This document shows positions 1 through 13,230 of a stretch of DNA of 64,000 bases, piece by piece (the stretch's first letter is position 1; every line of letters begins with the position of its first letter). The DNA lies in the NCBI RefSeq assembly GCF_019925205.1, contig NC_083562.1, positions 2,976,001-3,040,000 on the forward strand, read 5' to 3'. Made by a program: the position numbers and the translations under genes. The notes beneath the pieces are model-generated. The model was not told the origin of the DNA. It did not search any database and saw only the letters and a list, made by a program, of their open reading frames with translations. Origin of the DNA: Metopolophium dirhodum. Taxonomy: Eukaryota; Arthropoda; Insecta; Hemiptera; Aphididae.

Positions 1-70
1 TATTATACTCGTGACTCACCAGTCGACAGAGACCGATGGTTTTGTTATAGTACAGTGTAAAGGGGGGGGG

Positions 71-298
71 GGGTTCACACTACACCATGTCGTGTAAAAT
101 AATCACGATTACCACAGTTACCAAACGATACCGCATAGTACATAAATACGTGCAGATAAAGCCGGGTTCACGCTTATGTAAACTAACCTTATGTAACCTA
201 ACCACACGGTCAAAAGTTGAATATATTCAACTATGCGGTATCGTTTGGTAACTGTGGTCACCATGATTATTTTACACGACACGGTGTAGTGTGAACCC
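71..298. mobile_element. MITE with ~69-bp terminal inverted repeats
   Basis: The left arm (71-139, beginning GGGTTCACACTACACC) is matched by the reverse complement of 230-298 with only a few mismatches, around an unrelated centre of about 90 bp. This is the shape of a small non-autonomous DNA transposon. No coding capacity is seen; the 72-codon minus-strand frame here is just the arm read through. No convincing target-site duplication was found. Confidence 0.8.
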
Positions 299-311
299 TG
301 CTTAACACCCA

Positions 312-475
312 TATTACGAAGTCTCACGGGCAACAAAAAAATTCGTATTATAGAGAAATTCGTTAAAAGAATTAAATTAATTTGATTATAATATTTGGTT
401 AGGTTCTCAAAACATTTCGTTGAACAGAAAATGTTTTTAAATGAAATAGTTTGTTATAATATAGAAGTTTCACTT
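312..475. mobile_element. Degenerate pogo/Tigger-like MITE remnant
   Basis: This carries diverged forms of the TTCGTTATATAGA, TTCGTTAAACAGAAAA and GAAGTTTCACT motifs that make up the better-preserved element at 40,104-40,657. The order of motifs is the same, but the left terminus is damaged. Confidence 0.5.
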
Positions 476-1690
476 TATTATACAATATACCTACCTTCTT
501 TATTTATTTATTATTGAACAGACCCTCGTGTTATTGGTCGTTACAAGCTCGTATATAGGGTGCTTTTAGATTTTCAAAATAAAAATAGGTATACTACGTG
601 ACACATTTTGAAACATTTATCTATGTACACCTGTTAGGCGACCCTCTGCTATAGAAAAAAGTTTACTCAAGTCCGTCGAACACACTATCTTTTAATATCC
701 ACATTATCGTCGTCACATCACCAAGTATATTATTATAGTATAATTTTTTACGACTTTATAATATATTAAATATTTGGTAAACTATGTATTGTATATTCAC
801 GACTTCACGAGTCACGGCATACCTAGATTTTATCGAAGCGGCGTATTGCAGCGATCTCACAATGACAATGTATGTGTCCATTAAAAGCCTTTTGTCAGAT
901 AATCATCAAAATTTGATTTTCCGGAGAGGTGTAAAATTCTAGACACGCATACCGAATAGGTACTATGCTTTTCTAATAATATGTAAATTGTACAATATAA
1001 GTAGATAGGTACTTACCTATACTATCAGCAAGGTCATTTTTTGATTTCCCTCTTTGGGTGCATCTAACATAATATTAGTATCTCAATTATTATTTACTGT
1101 ATGATCGATCGCTCAGAACCTAAAATAGAAAATTAAAAACTTCTAAAATAGCCATTTGAAAATTATACAATATATAATATGGAAGATGCTCGTAAAAAGA
1201 TTTTCTCTCATTTTTTGTCGTTTTTTTTTAATATTATTAAGAAAAGAACTTTTAATTTTCTGCAATTTCGCCCTTTAAAATATAGTACCAACTAGATGCA
1301 ACTTGATCAGAAATCATCCCCAATGTTGTAGATCAAAGCATTTTTTCTACTATAAAACGCAATATACACGCCAATACATACACAAAAAACAACAATTGTA
1401 AAATCGCAATACGCATTGGTCGTTCCGTTCGGAATCTAAAAATCTTACCTATAAAAGTGTAAAACGAGTATATACGACAGTAATATAATATAATGCAGAT
1501 CGACACATAAATCCTCGTTAAAATATTATAATACAATAATTATAGTATACTTCTGCGTACGTATACAGTAAGAGTTGGTATACCAATAATAATAATAATA
1601 ATAATGGCGTTTGGAAAAATAAACGGGCCCGAAATACAGCTGATGCCGGTCGATTAATAATGTGATGGTACTCGCTGGCTACTAATAAAC
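476..1690. other. AT-rich stretch with no gene seen
   Basis: Only short, compositionally random frames are present on either strand. A short (AAT)n run lies near 1,588-1,604. No RNA gene or clear transposon end was recognised. Confidence 0.5.
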
Positions 1691-1790
1691 GATGTTTGTT
1701 TTAAATCATCGTCGACGGCCCAGGAAGAAATCCGGAAATCGGCACATTTGCAACTCTGACACCTATACGCGGACAAAAAACCTGTACAAA

Positions 1791-2309
1791 ATGGCTGCAT
1801 CGCATAATGACGAAATGACAATCGAAGAAACAACCATCAAGCACATCTTGGGAAAGATCATCAGCAACATCGAATACGAAATGATGGAAGAAGAACTTGG
1901 CAGATTCGACGACATCGACGAGGAACCGACCATCGGGGACCTGGAGGGACTTTTGTTATATGCGACACGCTTCGCGGGCGACGACTACGTTCCGCACAAC
2001 GTCGTTCAACCGGCAGACAATTCTTGCAAAGCCGCAGGACCGGTCGAACCGATCAGAGACGACGTGGTGGTCGCACCGACGGTGCAGGAAACTGCGGAAA
2101 AGGAGCTAGGTGGCGAGGCGAGGGGCGCCACACCAGCCATGGGACTTGAAGTCAGAAACAGTTTTGGAACCTTGATTGGTTGGCTGGACCCGGGGGTCAA
2201 AACAGGAATACGCGCAGCTCCGCGTAGTGGAACGGCGAGAGTTGTTTCCTCTGCGTGGAGAGGTCTAACGAGAGCCGCACGCGTGTTATGTTGTTGTCGC
2301 CCGAAGTGA
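1791..2309 (+). CDS. Unrecognised intronless acidic protein, 172 aa
   Basis: This is an open frame of 172 codons in a locally GC-raised segment. I chose the ATG at 1,791 (context CAAAATGG, good for an insect start) over the in-frame ATG at 1,692, which would add 33 basic, low-quality residues. The first ~50 residues are acidic and predicted helical (MTIEETTIKHIL, then EYEMMEEELGRFDDIDEE). The middle is Val/Pro/Ala-rich. The C-terminal 40 residues are Arg-rich and end in Cys-Cys-Cys-Arg-Pro-Lys, which could be lipid-modified; that is a guess. There is no signal peptide and no membrane segment. I do not recognise the family. The GC-rich repeat block at 2.4-3.3 kb follows directly and an AATAAA lies at about 3,469, so that block could be its 3' UTR. 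It could also belong to a repeat element. Confidence 0.45.
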   Translation: MAASHNDEMTIEETTIKHILGKIISNIEYEMMEEELGRFDDIDEEPTIGDLEGLLLYATRFAGDDYVPHNVVQPADNSCKAAGPVEPIRDDVVVAPTVQETAEKELGGEARGATPAMGLEVRNSFGTLIGWLDPGVKTGIRAAPRSGTARVVSSAWRGLTRAARVLCCCRPK

Positions 2310-2394
2310 AACCGTCCGAAAGTTTCCCCCCTGGCTGAGGGCAGCGGACAAGGCGAGGCGACGTATGGTTTCGAGGTAATAGGTACGTGACAGT

Positions 2395-3325
2395 GCACAT
2401 TTAGGTGGTGATCGGCGGTAAGTCACCGCGATACACGTTCTCCGGCCATCCTGCGGTAGCGCGACGGGATCGCGGACGTTGCGCGTTGGAGGTCGCCGAG
2501 ACACGCGAGACCCTCTGGCGGCGCGGCGGGCGTCCGGCTGCTTCGGTCCGGGAGCGACGACGACGACGACGGAGGCTAGCGGTACCTACGTGGACAACGA
2601 CGCCGTCTCCGGCGGTACCTGCAGCTCAGTGACGAATGCGGTGCTGCACGACTCGTGACGGCGGCGACGGAGACCTCAGAGCTCGCGGCGGGTGAGCGAC
2701 GGATGACTATAATTACAGGGTAGCTAGGAACACCACGGACGTGTCAGCAGCGCCGGGCTCGAGGAGACGAAACGTTTCGTCGGGTTCGGCGGTGCGCGAC
2801 ACCGTGGCCATCGGCTGCGGCGGACGGCGGTCGGCGACAGAGACGCCAGGGCGAAAATCACGGAGAGTATCAGGACAGCGACGCGTCGCGATGCTGTCCG
2901 CAGATTCTCTCTCCCCTTTTCGCCCAGTGGTCCGATCCCGCGCCGACCGAGTCGCGCAACGCCGCCGATTCCGCAGCTGCACAGAGATTATAGTCTTCGT
3001 CGCTAGCTCGCTCCGAGCTTTGCAGGTCACCGTAATCGCCGGCACGACAGTCGTCTTCAGCACCTGCAGCACCGTCAAGCAGCGCACGACATCGCGCACT
3101 AGCCTCTCGTCGCCAACCGTCGTCGCTCTCGCAGCCGTCGTGGCCGGCGTCCGCCCGCTGCCATGGCCGTCTTAGCGTCTCGGGTAAACGCGCCCGCGAA
3201 TCTCGTCCGCCCCGCAGGACAGCCCGTGAGAACGTTGTAGAGGTGACCAGTGGCCATATACCAGTTACCAACATCATCAGCACCACCAACTCGCCATCAC
3301 GTACCCCCCACATCGCCTCGTCTTG
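2395..3325 (+). repeat. GC-rich repeat block, copy A
   Basis: A CpG-rich block stands out from the AT-rich background. Read on this strand it aligns with the reverse complement of 58,110-58,960. Shared landmarks in the same order are GTAAGTCACC / ATAAGTCACC, ACACGCGAGACC, GCTAGGAACA, AGGGCGAAAATCACG, CGCCGCCGATTCC, GGTCACCGT, GTCGTCTTCA, TAGAGGTGACCAG and CTCGCCATCACG. No reading frame is conserved throughout the two copies, so the open frames here on both strands are not called as genes. Possibilities are a shared UTR or promoter-derived repeat, or the end of an unrecognised element. Confidence 0.6.
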
Positions 3326-4140
3326 TCCGATGCCTTTTTTTCATTTGAATTATTATTTATTGTTTTTTTGCTACTTTTTTTGTATCATATATAAAATATG
3401 TTTCATTTTTCGGCGTTCAAAATTTTTAAGCACTAAGCATTCATTTTCTATCTTTCATGAGATTATTTAATAAAATTATTTATTCTATAAACAGTAAAAT
3501 GTTGTTCCTTATTTTTCGTATTAAATAGTACGATTTTATTTATTTCAACAGAATAATGGCCCCACAGAACAAGATCGTGGACCCACAAAGAATATTAACC
3601 AACAATTTTTTTGTTACGTACCAAATCTCAATGAAATACATTGAAGGTATTGGCCACGTGAGAGTATAAGTTTACTGTGTGTGGTGACATTTTTTCTGCC
3701 CCAAAATGTGATAAAAGAAGAAAAATTAATTTAAGAAAACACGCACACATTATTATAAAATAAGTCCACTCATCGCTCGGCTCAGAATTTAAAACAATAT
3801 AATAATAATAACTATAGTTTTTGTTATTGTTGTTGAATGAACACTACATTGTTTTTTCGTAACACTATAGCTAAGGTAGGTACTGCGTCGACCCATTGAA
3901 ATGATTTTCAATTGAAAATAAAATTTGGTATCAAAGCATCATACGATGTTGGTTCAGTATATATAAAGAATTAATGATGTTATTAATTCGGACTTTCCAC
4001 GACAAATGTTAACTTAAAAAAACAGTTATAAAAGATGAAAACTAAAAATAATAAAATATTTGGGTAGGTATAGCTTTAGTATAAATAACGATTTATTGAG
4101 TATACCTACGTGGTTATCCAGACGTTTTAGGAGCTTGCAT
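3326..4140. other. AT-rich stretch, dispersed-repeat debris only
   Basis: An AATAAA at about 3,469 could end a transcript from the 1.8-kb ORF. A TCATCGCTCGGCTCAGAATTTAAAAC motif near 3,770 (here split by reading) recurs in variant form near 10,725, 40,840 (reverse) and 54,420. It marks an abundant dispersed repeat family. No gene was seen. Confidence 0.4.
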
Positions 4141-4375
4141 CATTTTTCTTATAATGCCAGCAATCACTCTGGCAGGAGCAGAACAATCATTTTCCAAACT
4201 AAAACTAATAAAAAATTACTTAAGAAACGCATGTGGACGAGTGTGTTTATCTGGTATAGCAATTTCAAGTATAGAAAAAGAACGAACTAAAAATCTAAAT
4301 ATTGAGAAAATAATTGACAATTTTCCCAAGGCAAAATCGAGAAAAGATATTTCTTATAATAGAATATCTTAGATA
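4141..4375 (+). pseudogene. hAT transposase fragment, C-terminal dimerisation domain
   Basis: A frame of about 72 codons (from 4,154 to the TAG near 4,372) carries the signature of the hAT dimerisation domain: PAITLAGAEQSFSKLKLIKN, then YLRN, then an 'isSIEkE' segment and a final helix. This domain lies at the C-terminus of hAT-family transposases and pairs the monomers. The rest of the transposase is missing upstream, so this is a 5'-truncated, inactive copy. A probable element terminus ending CCGGCACTG follows at about 4,585, as expected for the 3' end of a plus-strand element. Confidence in the family is high; the exact 5' edge is not defined. Confidence 0.75.
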
Positions 4376-4585
4376 TTTATGTAATAATTATGTTGAATAA
4401 ATTATTTATTATTTAAGATTACTCTAAAATATTATATTACCTATTTGTTAAAATATGGTTATAAATTTATAATGCAATTTGATTTGTAGTAAAAATATAA
4501 TGGTATAAAACTGTTAATTGTTTTTCAAGGGAGTCCCTAAATTTTCTTTTGCACCTAGGCCCTCAGAGTTCAAGATCCGGCACTG
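4376..4585 (+). mobile_element. 3' end of the hAT element
   Basis: This is the non-coding tail after the transposase stop, running to the inverted-repeat-like terminus GATCCGGCACTG at 4,574-4,585. The reverse complement starts CAGTG, typical of hAT ends. The left terminus was not located. Confidence 0.45.
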
Positions 4586-7500
4586 ACTGTATCACTACTA
4601 TTATTAAGCACATGGAATTCAAACCAATAATACAAATCACGTATAGAAAAAATACTTGAGAAAAACAAGTTCACGGTCTGTGAATTGGTTTTAGATTTAA
4701 AATATTTAGAAACAAAAATATCCGATATACTCGAACGAGCCGTACTTATCATAGACAGGACATTTTTCGTCATTAGGTAGGTATACCTACGCAAATTAAT
4801 ATTGTCTATACGTAATAAAATAAACAAAATATTTACACTAATATTTTAAGAAATTTATACCACAAATTCATTCACACTTATATGTTAATACTTAATAACA
4901 ATACTGTATCATAATAAAATTATGATAGCAAAAATTAATCAAATACGACACACAAAAAACTTATAATATAGTAAACGTAAATTAATTTAAAAATATCCTT
5001 AGAAATACGCAGAGACTAAAACACCATCTCTGCTAGGAATCGTTTTTTTTTTTTGTACATAACGATTTATTGTCGAATTTTTATTTAACACATCAATTAC
5101 AGTGACCTACTCAACGACAATGGGTAGGTACACTTGAAACCACCGATGAGTTTCCTGGTTTTTCCTTATTTTGCGGAATTCGATGTGCGAGAGACCGAGA
5201 CAACTACCCTATGGTGCTTGTGACGATGACGTCATTTCTAATCCGGAACACGAATTATAGTAAGTTATTAAACGAATTAATTAACTTTGATTTTCAAATA
5301 AAATACTTTACTGCTTTTTTACCATAATAATATTACAAATCAATATTGAAACAAACATAATAACTTATAATACCTGGGGTTAGTATACTCTCGTGGCCGT
5401 GTTATCTTACTACCCCTTGTTTTCGTTAACCCATAATAAAATACTATAATTATAATTTATCGGTAGGTGCTATATTATATAGTGAGTATATAATATTTTT
5501 AAAACGTATTTATGTTACTCGGAACAGCTGATAATATACGCACTATACGCATGTGCCTATATAGGTTTAATTATTCAAAAGTCTTGGCGTTTTATGCGGA
5601 CGGGTAATTATTTTCAAGAGTTCATCGCGTGTCTGATGGTAAACTAATACTAATATACTCGTAATTTCTTTTTTTTTTTTAGCTGCAGCCGTAGACGTGA
5701 ATATTATCATTTTCACATCCGGCCCGCAATACGACGTTCGAAAAACAGTAATTTTCCATCTACACTCCTGCCATCACGACTGCAAATGAAAGTCAAGAGT
5801 CCTTACGTTTATTTACTATACATATTATACCGACACTACGCACAGTACCTATATAGATACATATATAAATATTACGTTACGTATTTATGTGTTGTTATGA
5901 CGTTTTTTAAACGATATTAAATTATTGTACAGACGGATAAACGATTATTTTTATTAATGTATAGGTACTTCATTAATTTGTATCGCGGAGTTGTACACTG
6001 TCGTCGTCTACGCGTCTAACGTCTTTGGCCATTGCTCTTAAATTAGCTACCAACCGATATTATGGTATAATATGGTTTATAATATAATGTATCTATAATC
6101 TACATTATTATAACTATCGACGGTACCTCAAATCTGAAGACTGGAGGCTATATATTTTATGTCCCGTTATTATAACATAATGGCAAAGTGCCGTCTACAG
6201 GGCATCATCATAATACAGTGTGTTGTTTACGGGTGGTGTATCGGTACAATACAATTAAAAAAAACTACTCCCCCTTATTCGCCCTGTTTAGTAACTACGA
6301 ATTCCCTTCGGGGGAGATTGTATACTTATACGGTAATACAGGCTGAATGGGATTTGTACTGGTATCCACATAGCTGCAGGGTTCGGGGGGTTGAAATGAA
6401 AACCAAAACATGTATATTGTATATAGTAGACATAGAAATCTCTTAAAAACTGCAAGAGTCTATTCTGAGTTCTAACCACTGTAACCATATGCATTATACC
6501 AAGCAAATAGCAATGTGTTAATGTGTCGAAACGGGCGATCGTAGCCTTTAACACCGTGGCAGTAAAGTTTACGTAAATACCAACGCGTATACCCTTAGGT
6601 TGGTGCGAGGGCTCGTTTTCATGTTTTTCGGTGGATCAGACTTCAGATCACAGGTAAACGAGAACCCAACCAACACTGATCGGGTGTCTCTTCTGTATTG
6701 TTCTCTGATTATACTGTATAACTGCACGCAGTAAATTACATAAGTGGTTATGAATTTGGTAACGGTGTGTTTTAATCTTTTTTCCATGGGTGTTATGACA
6801 ACTATATAATGGTTGGTATGGTGGTGATACACTGATACCTATGTGTACCTACCTATATTTTTCATACTTACATTAGTTACATTCGATACGTAAATATTTC
6901 AACGGTGTTATCGCATACGAATAATTTGTTTGTATGAAAATAATGAACACTATATCAACTCAGTTATCGACTAATTAGGGGATAATATAATATTTTTAAA
7001 TGTTGATGTCCCTGCTATAATTTGAGAGATACGGAAGGGTTCTGGTTAGTTTTTTCTTGTCTAATATTACTCCAAGTTATTTAATATTAGGGGACCATGC
7101 TATGTTGTGGCCGTTGAGTATTATAGATTGGTATAGTTTTGGGGTCTACGTAGTGTTAAAATAACTGCTGAAGTGCTTTTCGTTGGACTGACGACAGTTT
7201 TCCATCTTTACGCCCATTTTTAGAAATCGCCGATGAGATGATTTTGGATGTTTTTGGTTACATTTTCAACATTATACCAGAACCTGAATATATGGCACTA
7301 TCATCCACATATAGAAATCTATTTCAGTGTTCATAGTTGTGGGCAAGTCAGATACGTATAAATTTAATAGTAATGGAGATATCTTCAAACCTTATGGTAC
7401 TCCTACATTTATTTTTCTAATAATATCCGATTTGGGTGAAACGGTGAGGACGGATAAAAGCGATATAATAAGGTTGGCGATTACTGTGGGTGTATCGAGG

Positions 7501-10500
7501 CATTTTGAGAGCAGACCGTCATGCCAAACTCAATCGAACACTTGAGGTGTATCTAGAAAGGCTGCACCGGTATGTTATTTTTTATCGAACCCATGATATC
7601 ATATTGTATATTACGCATATATGGTATATTATATAATATATATACCTACCATTTACCAAGTACCAGCTACCGCAGAACACTTCACATTGGTATATCATAT
7701 ATATTATATATATATTATTACTAAAGTCTACTACATATACTACTATAGTAATAGTATAATATATTATCATGATATACGCAGAATGTCGTCTGCGCCGTAT
7801 ATTTACCATCACGCTTTGTGTCGTCTAAACGTGTTTACCGTTTTAGAAAATCCGTTATACAGCAATGTCAATATTGCATATTAATCTGTACTAATATATT
7901 ATAAGTACGTAGCCACGTAGCCATTCTAATGTATATGGTCGAAGTAATCTCAAAAACCACCGGTCGGATTTCAAAAATTATTTTTGCATTTCCATTCGAT
8001 AGCCCGAGCATTTGATAGCTCAATTCTTCAGCAAGGTTATAGACTATTTTACATCACGATATATACGACCCTTAGGAGCCGAGCAAAAGGACAAATTGTC
8101 AGATGCCGCGTGGCCGTGTTATTGCGATGTCGTATTTTTCGTTTGGTTTATAAATGATTGCCATAATACCATTGCAGGTTACATCTTACAAAATAAAATA
8201 GTAATAATAGACATAATTAGTAGACGTAAATCTCAACTCTCACAAACAAACTACTGTAGCACTGTTTACAATCGGAATTTCGTGGATAGTTTTATTGTTA
8301 TATATAGCCATTTAAAGTTAGTCATTACCTCGCGAGACCTACCCAAGGTGATTTTACATGACAAATCGAGGGATGTTTTCGATTTTAATTATCCGAGCGA
8401 TCGAGTGACCACCCCACTGGCTTTACATGTATTTTATGTCCTTTAATAGCTTTTTGCAAAATACTATTTTTACTTACAGCCGTTCAGTTCAATCCTACCT
8501 GTTGTGCTGTTGCATATTGTCCCGCGACCCGACGCAATCCGATTGTCTACCTAGGTGACTGAGTTAAACGTTTATTGATTTGCACTTGAGATAACCGACT
8601 TGCTAGACACTCAAACACGGTTTTCGACTTGACACTTTTTTATATACGAAAAAGCTCCGGACAGGCGCATGCGGGTACCGTATCCAGCCCGTCAGGTATC
8701 CATTTACACCGGTAAGAACTATATGATAGCTAGACACTATAGATTACACGACTATTAACTTTACGCTTTCTTTGCATCATACGAAAAAAAGGCGCATCGA
8801 AATATAATTCATACGACATTGCCTCCGGTACCCACGGTCAGCGAGTTAACTCTTTGGCACGAGCAACTCCGCGGGCGGGACATATATAATATATTACTAC
8901 ATTAAATAAATTTAATGAAACCCGGTTGACCAGATCGGAAATCAGCATGTTGGAGTGGAAAACTAAATAAAATTATTTTCACAGCATAGTTTTAGTAACG
9001 ATAATATAAAATATTATAAACCATAATATGACGGTATTGTAATAGGTGATCTGTAACCTGCACACTTCACATCGACAAAAAATTGAAAATTTAAATTTTT
9101 AAGTGCAATGATCACTGTAGGTATAGTATAGGTACAATACTATCTTAGAAGTAATGACATTATATAATATGTCTTATAAAAATATTGTATACTTACGCGT
9201 ATTTCCTTTTATTGGTCCTTATATTTTTTACTGTGGAATAACTATACATTTTTGTTTTTAAACGTCGTGTGTTTATAGTTTCATAACATCAAGCAGAATA
9301 AGCAAATAATAATTTGGAAACTGGTGTACAGTAAACAGTTATCGTATACTGAGTACAAAGTTTTATATTAGTAAGCAATGAGCGTATATAACGTTTTGAT
9401 AAGAGTAAAGTGACAATCTAATCCACTTATCTTAAATTTAACACTTTTATTACAGTGACCTATTTAATGACGAGTTACACTACTTAACCTTGACACTTAA
9501 ACCACACAGCGAAGCGAGTTCCCCTGTTTTATTTTAAAAACTACACATTTATAAAGCCAGGCAGGAGTGGAGTTACTTACCTCCTACAACTCTATCCCTC
9601 CAGGTGAACGACTTTGCTAGATATGCTATTCAATATTCATAATCTCCGAAATCTATAGTCCACTCAAGATTTATCCTGCAGGTCGCATATTCGCTGTTGG
9701 AGGCAGGTCACCCGCAGACACGCCTAAAACAAATTACGAGTACAAGTTTTACAGTCAAACCATTAGTAATAAAATATAAATCAAAAAATTATGTAAAGGT
9801 ATTTGCAGTACAAGTCGATAAAAGCACTAATAAATTTATTTTTTGAGTTTCATGTCCCACGTGATCGCACTTTATAATATTATTTACAGTGAATTGTTTG
9901 TACTGCTTACAGCGGTGACGACGTGTTATATCCATAGATATCGTTTAATTTAAAAAATTTACCTACCGTGTTAACTATACGTTTTCGATTTATCGTTTTA
10001 AAGAATTTAATAAAAATTTAAATCCCGAATGCCACATGCACCCGTTAGTAGTACATTACTCAGTGCTCGAAATGGAAAGTTTTACGAACCGGAATGCTTA
10101 TAAAATTAATATGCCTTATGCGGATATGACTATAATAATATTAAATTTAAATTATTTAAATTTATGTTTATAATAAAAAAATAAATACATATTTAGAGCT
10201 TAAAGAAAAGGTGGACATGTAGGTACCACTCTGCTGTACAGAAGTTTTCGAGTAGGAAAGTAATGGATGTGTTATATTTGAATTCAATGATAAACCATTG
10301 TATACGAAAAACAATTTTGAGCTGAGACGTTATGTCGCATCCTAGCAAACTAATTGTATAAATAATTAAATTTAATACTTAACAAAACTAATAAAAATCT
10401 AAATTATTTCATGGCTATAATAATTGTAACATTCTAGTGAACTTTTTATTTTTGTTAAAACTTAAAGGCAGAACAATTTGTGGGGAATTTTTTATTATAA

Positions 10501-11828
10501 TTTCTATTGTTAGCTATGAACAGAAAAACTTATATCAATTTCTAACTGAAGTTTTTTTTTTTGCTTATTTGACAATTTTAACCTCTCAAAAGTACCAAAT
10601 AGATTCACTTCTCTATCAACAAAGATACAGATGTCGAAAATCGGAGCATTATCACTACTCCGAATGTTGATAACAGAAAAACACACATTATTGTAAATAC
10701 AATAGGTACCGCTACCGCTCCGCTATCACTCCGCTCAGAATTTATAAAATGAAATTATACAATTAAGATTTGATAGTAATTTGCTCAAAGCTTCGTATAA
10801 TATTTGTCACCTGTTTTTCGCGTTTGTGACTTTCAGTTAGTATCGTAGCTAGGTAGGTACTTGCATTTTCGCTCATATACACCGTTATTATTGCGATAAA
10901 GAACGACACGTCGACACGCACTTGAAGATTATTGTACTTTTGTTATACTATTATTATTTGACAAAAGCAAAATAATTACTGTCAGTGCTGTGTGTACTGT
11001 GCACACTTCTATTCGTCGTTTAATTTATTATATTATTATTTAATCGTTTACGCGTACAATTAGCTGTACAAGTTTAATGGTATTTACGTCTACGGCACTG
11101 TCCTTTTTTTTTTTTTTTATCAAATGACGATAATTGACCATCGGTGCGTCATATTATGTAAATATTTCCCTACGAACACTCGTCGCATGGATGCTCGTGC
11201 GATGTATATTGTAATATTGCTTTAGTACAATATATAATATATTATCGACGACAATCGACGACGAGTGGACTTACATTTTTTTTATCGACTCGTGTTCTAG
11301 ACTGCGGTAATAGTCTTCCGACGAAACGTAGGTAGGTGGTACACGGCTATTATATACGGTGCGGGGTTTCATAATTTATTAGTAAACTAGGTACAAAAAA
11401 AAAAAACGGACAATTTTTTTTCTTGTCAGGTAAGCAGAAAAAAATGCATATTTCTACGGAAATTTAAACCCAAGTACGTATAATATATCGTATGATGTAA
11501 TGTGCACATATTATAGAAACCGAGTTATGGGACTTGGCGTTTTCCAGTGTTGGCTTACGATATTATTATAATATATTATATTATTCGCACGCACATAACA
11601 TTGAATATTGCGATGTGGGTGAAAAGGCCGCGGTCCACCCTGTAATCATATATATATATATATCTTATAAACAGTGTACGTATATATATAGGTGCTGACT
11701 GCTGGGTAACCCGCGCGAATGTTGATAATGTAATTTATAGTGTTTGCGCAATCACTTATTATACATCATATATATGCGAATTTTCGGGGTATATTATATA
11801 TTATTATTATATGTTGTGTTCAATACCT
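4586..11828. other. Long AT-rich stretch with no supported gene
   Basis: Nothing with convincing coding features was found. A segment at 6,595-6,680 is the reverse complement of a segment near 38,965-39,045 (shared core CAGACTTCAGATCA), a dispersed repeat. Another dispersed repeat motif (TTTGAATTCA...CATTGTATACG) lies at 10,265-10,330 and recurs near 26,230 and 53,560. The 144-codon frame at 8,012 has no good start codon and no recognisable motif. Homopolymer and TA-rich tracts are common. Confidence 0.4.
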
Positions 11829-11908
11829 GCTGCAGCAGTCAGTCTCGCAAGCCCGAGGCCGGAATAGCCTATGACGATGATAAATACGAATACGCTTAAG
11901 CAAACAAC

Positions 11909-11945
<37 letters not shown>

Positions 11946-12000
11946 TAATAATAACAATACGTACCTACCTACCATCATCGTTCGCGAATCATTCGAATTC
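11829..12000. repeat. Direct duplication, copy 1 (~175 bp)
   Basis: Starting at CTGCAGCAGTCAGT, this is matched by 12,577-12,758. Both copies hold GCCCGAGGCCGGAATAGCC, an AAACAACAT segment, a long (AAT)n microsatellite and TCGCGAATCATTCGAATT or a close variant. The microsatellite makes spurious poly-Leu and poly-Tyr frames on the minus strand. Confidence 0.75.
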
Positions 12001-12117
12001 GGCCGGCGAGACGGTACAGATTCGTCGCCGGACGATCGTCGTATCATTTTTTCTTCTGTTTTTTGTTTAAAAAAAACTGGCATTTAAAGCCATTGGACGT
12101 TTTGAATCCATTTTATC

Positions 12118-12470
12118 GGGTTGACCGCCATGATTCCCTTTTTGGGATCTCTCTAGTTTACTACCGTACGCCACGGGGATTTTTCACAAGTTTACTCGGA
12201 AACAGTTTTGTGAGTTTTGACGATTTAAACGAAAATTGATAAAAAAAAAAAAAACTAATAATGATATCTGCACGCTTGTTATACCATCAGAAAGTGGCAA
12301 CACTGAACATTTTAAATCCGATTAGAAAACACTGATTATTGTGACTCTGAACGAGCTCTCGCTGAAAATTTCAGTTGTCAATTGTCAATCCTTGTAATAT
12401 TTTTGAGAACCCAAATAGATTCTCAAAATCGATTTTAAGTAACTTGGAAAAAACCCGTGGCGGTCAACCT
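12118..12470. mobile_element. Possible MITE between the two duplicate copies
   Basis: The ends GGGTTGACCGCCA and TGGCGGTCAACCT form short terminal inverted repeats about 353 bp apart. The segment lies between the two copies of the 175-bp duplication. The arms are short, so this could be coincidental. Confidence 0.35.
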
Positions 12471-12576
12471 GTTTACGTGTTAGATTAACAGCCTTGGAAT
12501 ATGATTATCAATGAATTTAAAGGTATTTATAAATAGATACAATTAGATAGATACGTGTGCATACATTATATTCATA

Positions 12577-12758
12577 GGCTGCAGTCAGTTTCGCTCGCCC
12601 GAGGCCGGAATAGCCCACGACGATGATAAATAGGTACGAAAACGATTAGGTAAACAACATAATAATAATTTATAATAATAATGATAAAAATAACAATAGT
12701 AAAAATAATAATAATAATAATACGTACTTATCATCATCGTTTGCGAATCATTCGAATT
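12577..12758. repeat. Direct duplication, copy 2 (~180 bp)
   Basis: This is the partner of 11,829-12,000, with the same landmarks and a diverged (AAT)n tract. Confidence 0.75.
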
Positions 12759-12978
12759 ATATAATAAAAAAAACCGAATGATTTCACTTCTATAATTAAA
12801 AATCATCATAAGAGTATAAAGTATAGGACCTGAACTACCTGAGCCCCCCCTCCGAATTCCAAACACTATTTACGCCTATGATTATATTTGTCACGTCATG
12901 TATTTATTGTCTCAGTCTTACGCACGAACGACATCGAAAATTTTTCGTTCATTAGTCTCAATAGTGTGCTGTTAGTTC

Positions 12979-13230
12979 TGATATTAAAGTGAAATTACCT
13001 ATTATCAAACTTTCAAATAAGAACCTTTATATCTGTGCTCATAAGCGTCGTCGATTTTTTAGGTATTTTAATTTTCAAGATAGATATGGGCGTATGGCTA
13101 GGTATGAGAGATAAAAATTCTCATATCTCGATTGAAAATTATAGGCAATATTGAATAAAATCCCGCGTTTAAGCACAGATAATGTTCTTACTTGAAAGTT
13201 TGATAAAAGGTCAATTCACTGTAATATCAA
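12979..13230. mobile_element. MITE with ~63-bp terminal inverted repeats
   Basis: The left arm (GATATTAAAGTGAAATTACC, TATCAAACTTTCAAATAAGAAC, ATCTGTGCT in order) is matched in reverse complement by the right arm ending TTCACTGTAATATC at 13,230. Identity is roughly 85 percent by eye. The centre is AT-rich and non-coding. Confidence 0.75.

Noticed and set aside
2741..3313. Frames of 128-147 codons on both strands in the GC-rich block
   Set aside because: GC-rich DNA has few stops; the frames are not kept in the homologous block at 58.1-58.95 kb.
8012..8446. 144-codon plus-strand frame
   Set aside because: No ATG near its start, AT-rich codon use, no recognisable motif and no splice or promoter support; likely chance.
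9540..9720. Possible minus-strand exon with a GTAAGT donor near 9,575
   Set aside because: All frames reach stops within about 20 codons and no partner exon was found.
11820..12866. Poly-Leu and poly-Tyr minus frames
   Set aside because: Translations of (AAT)n microsatellites in the duplicated segments.
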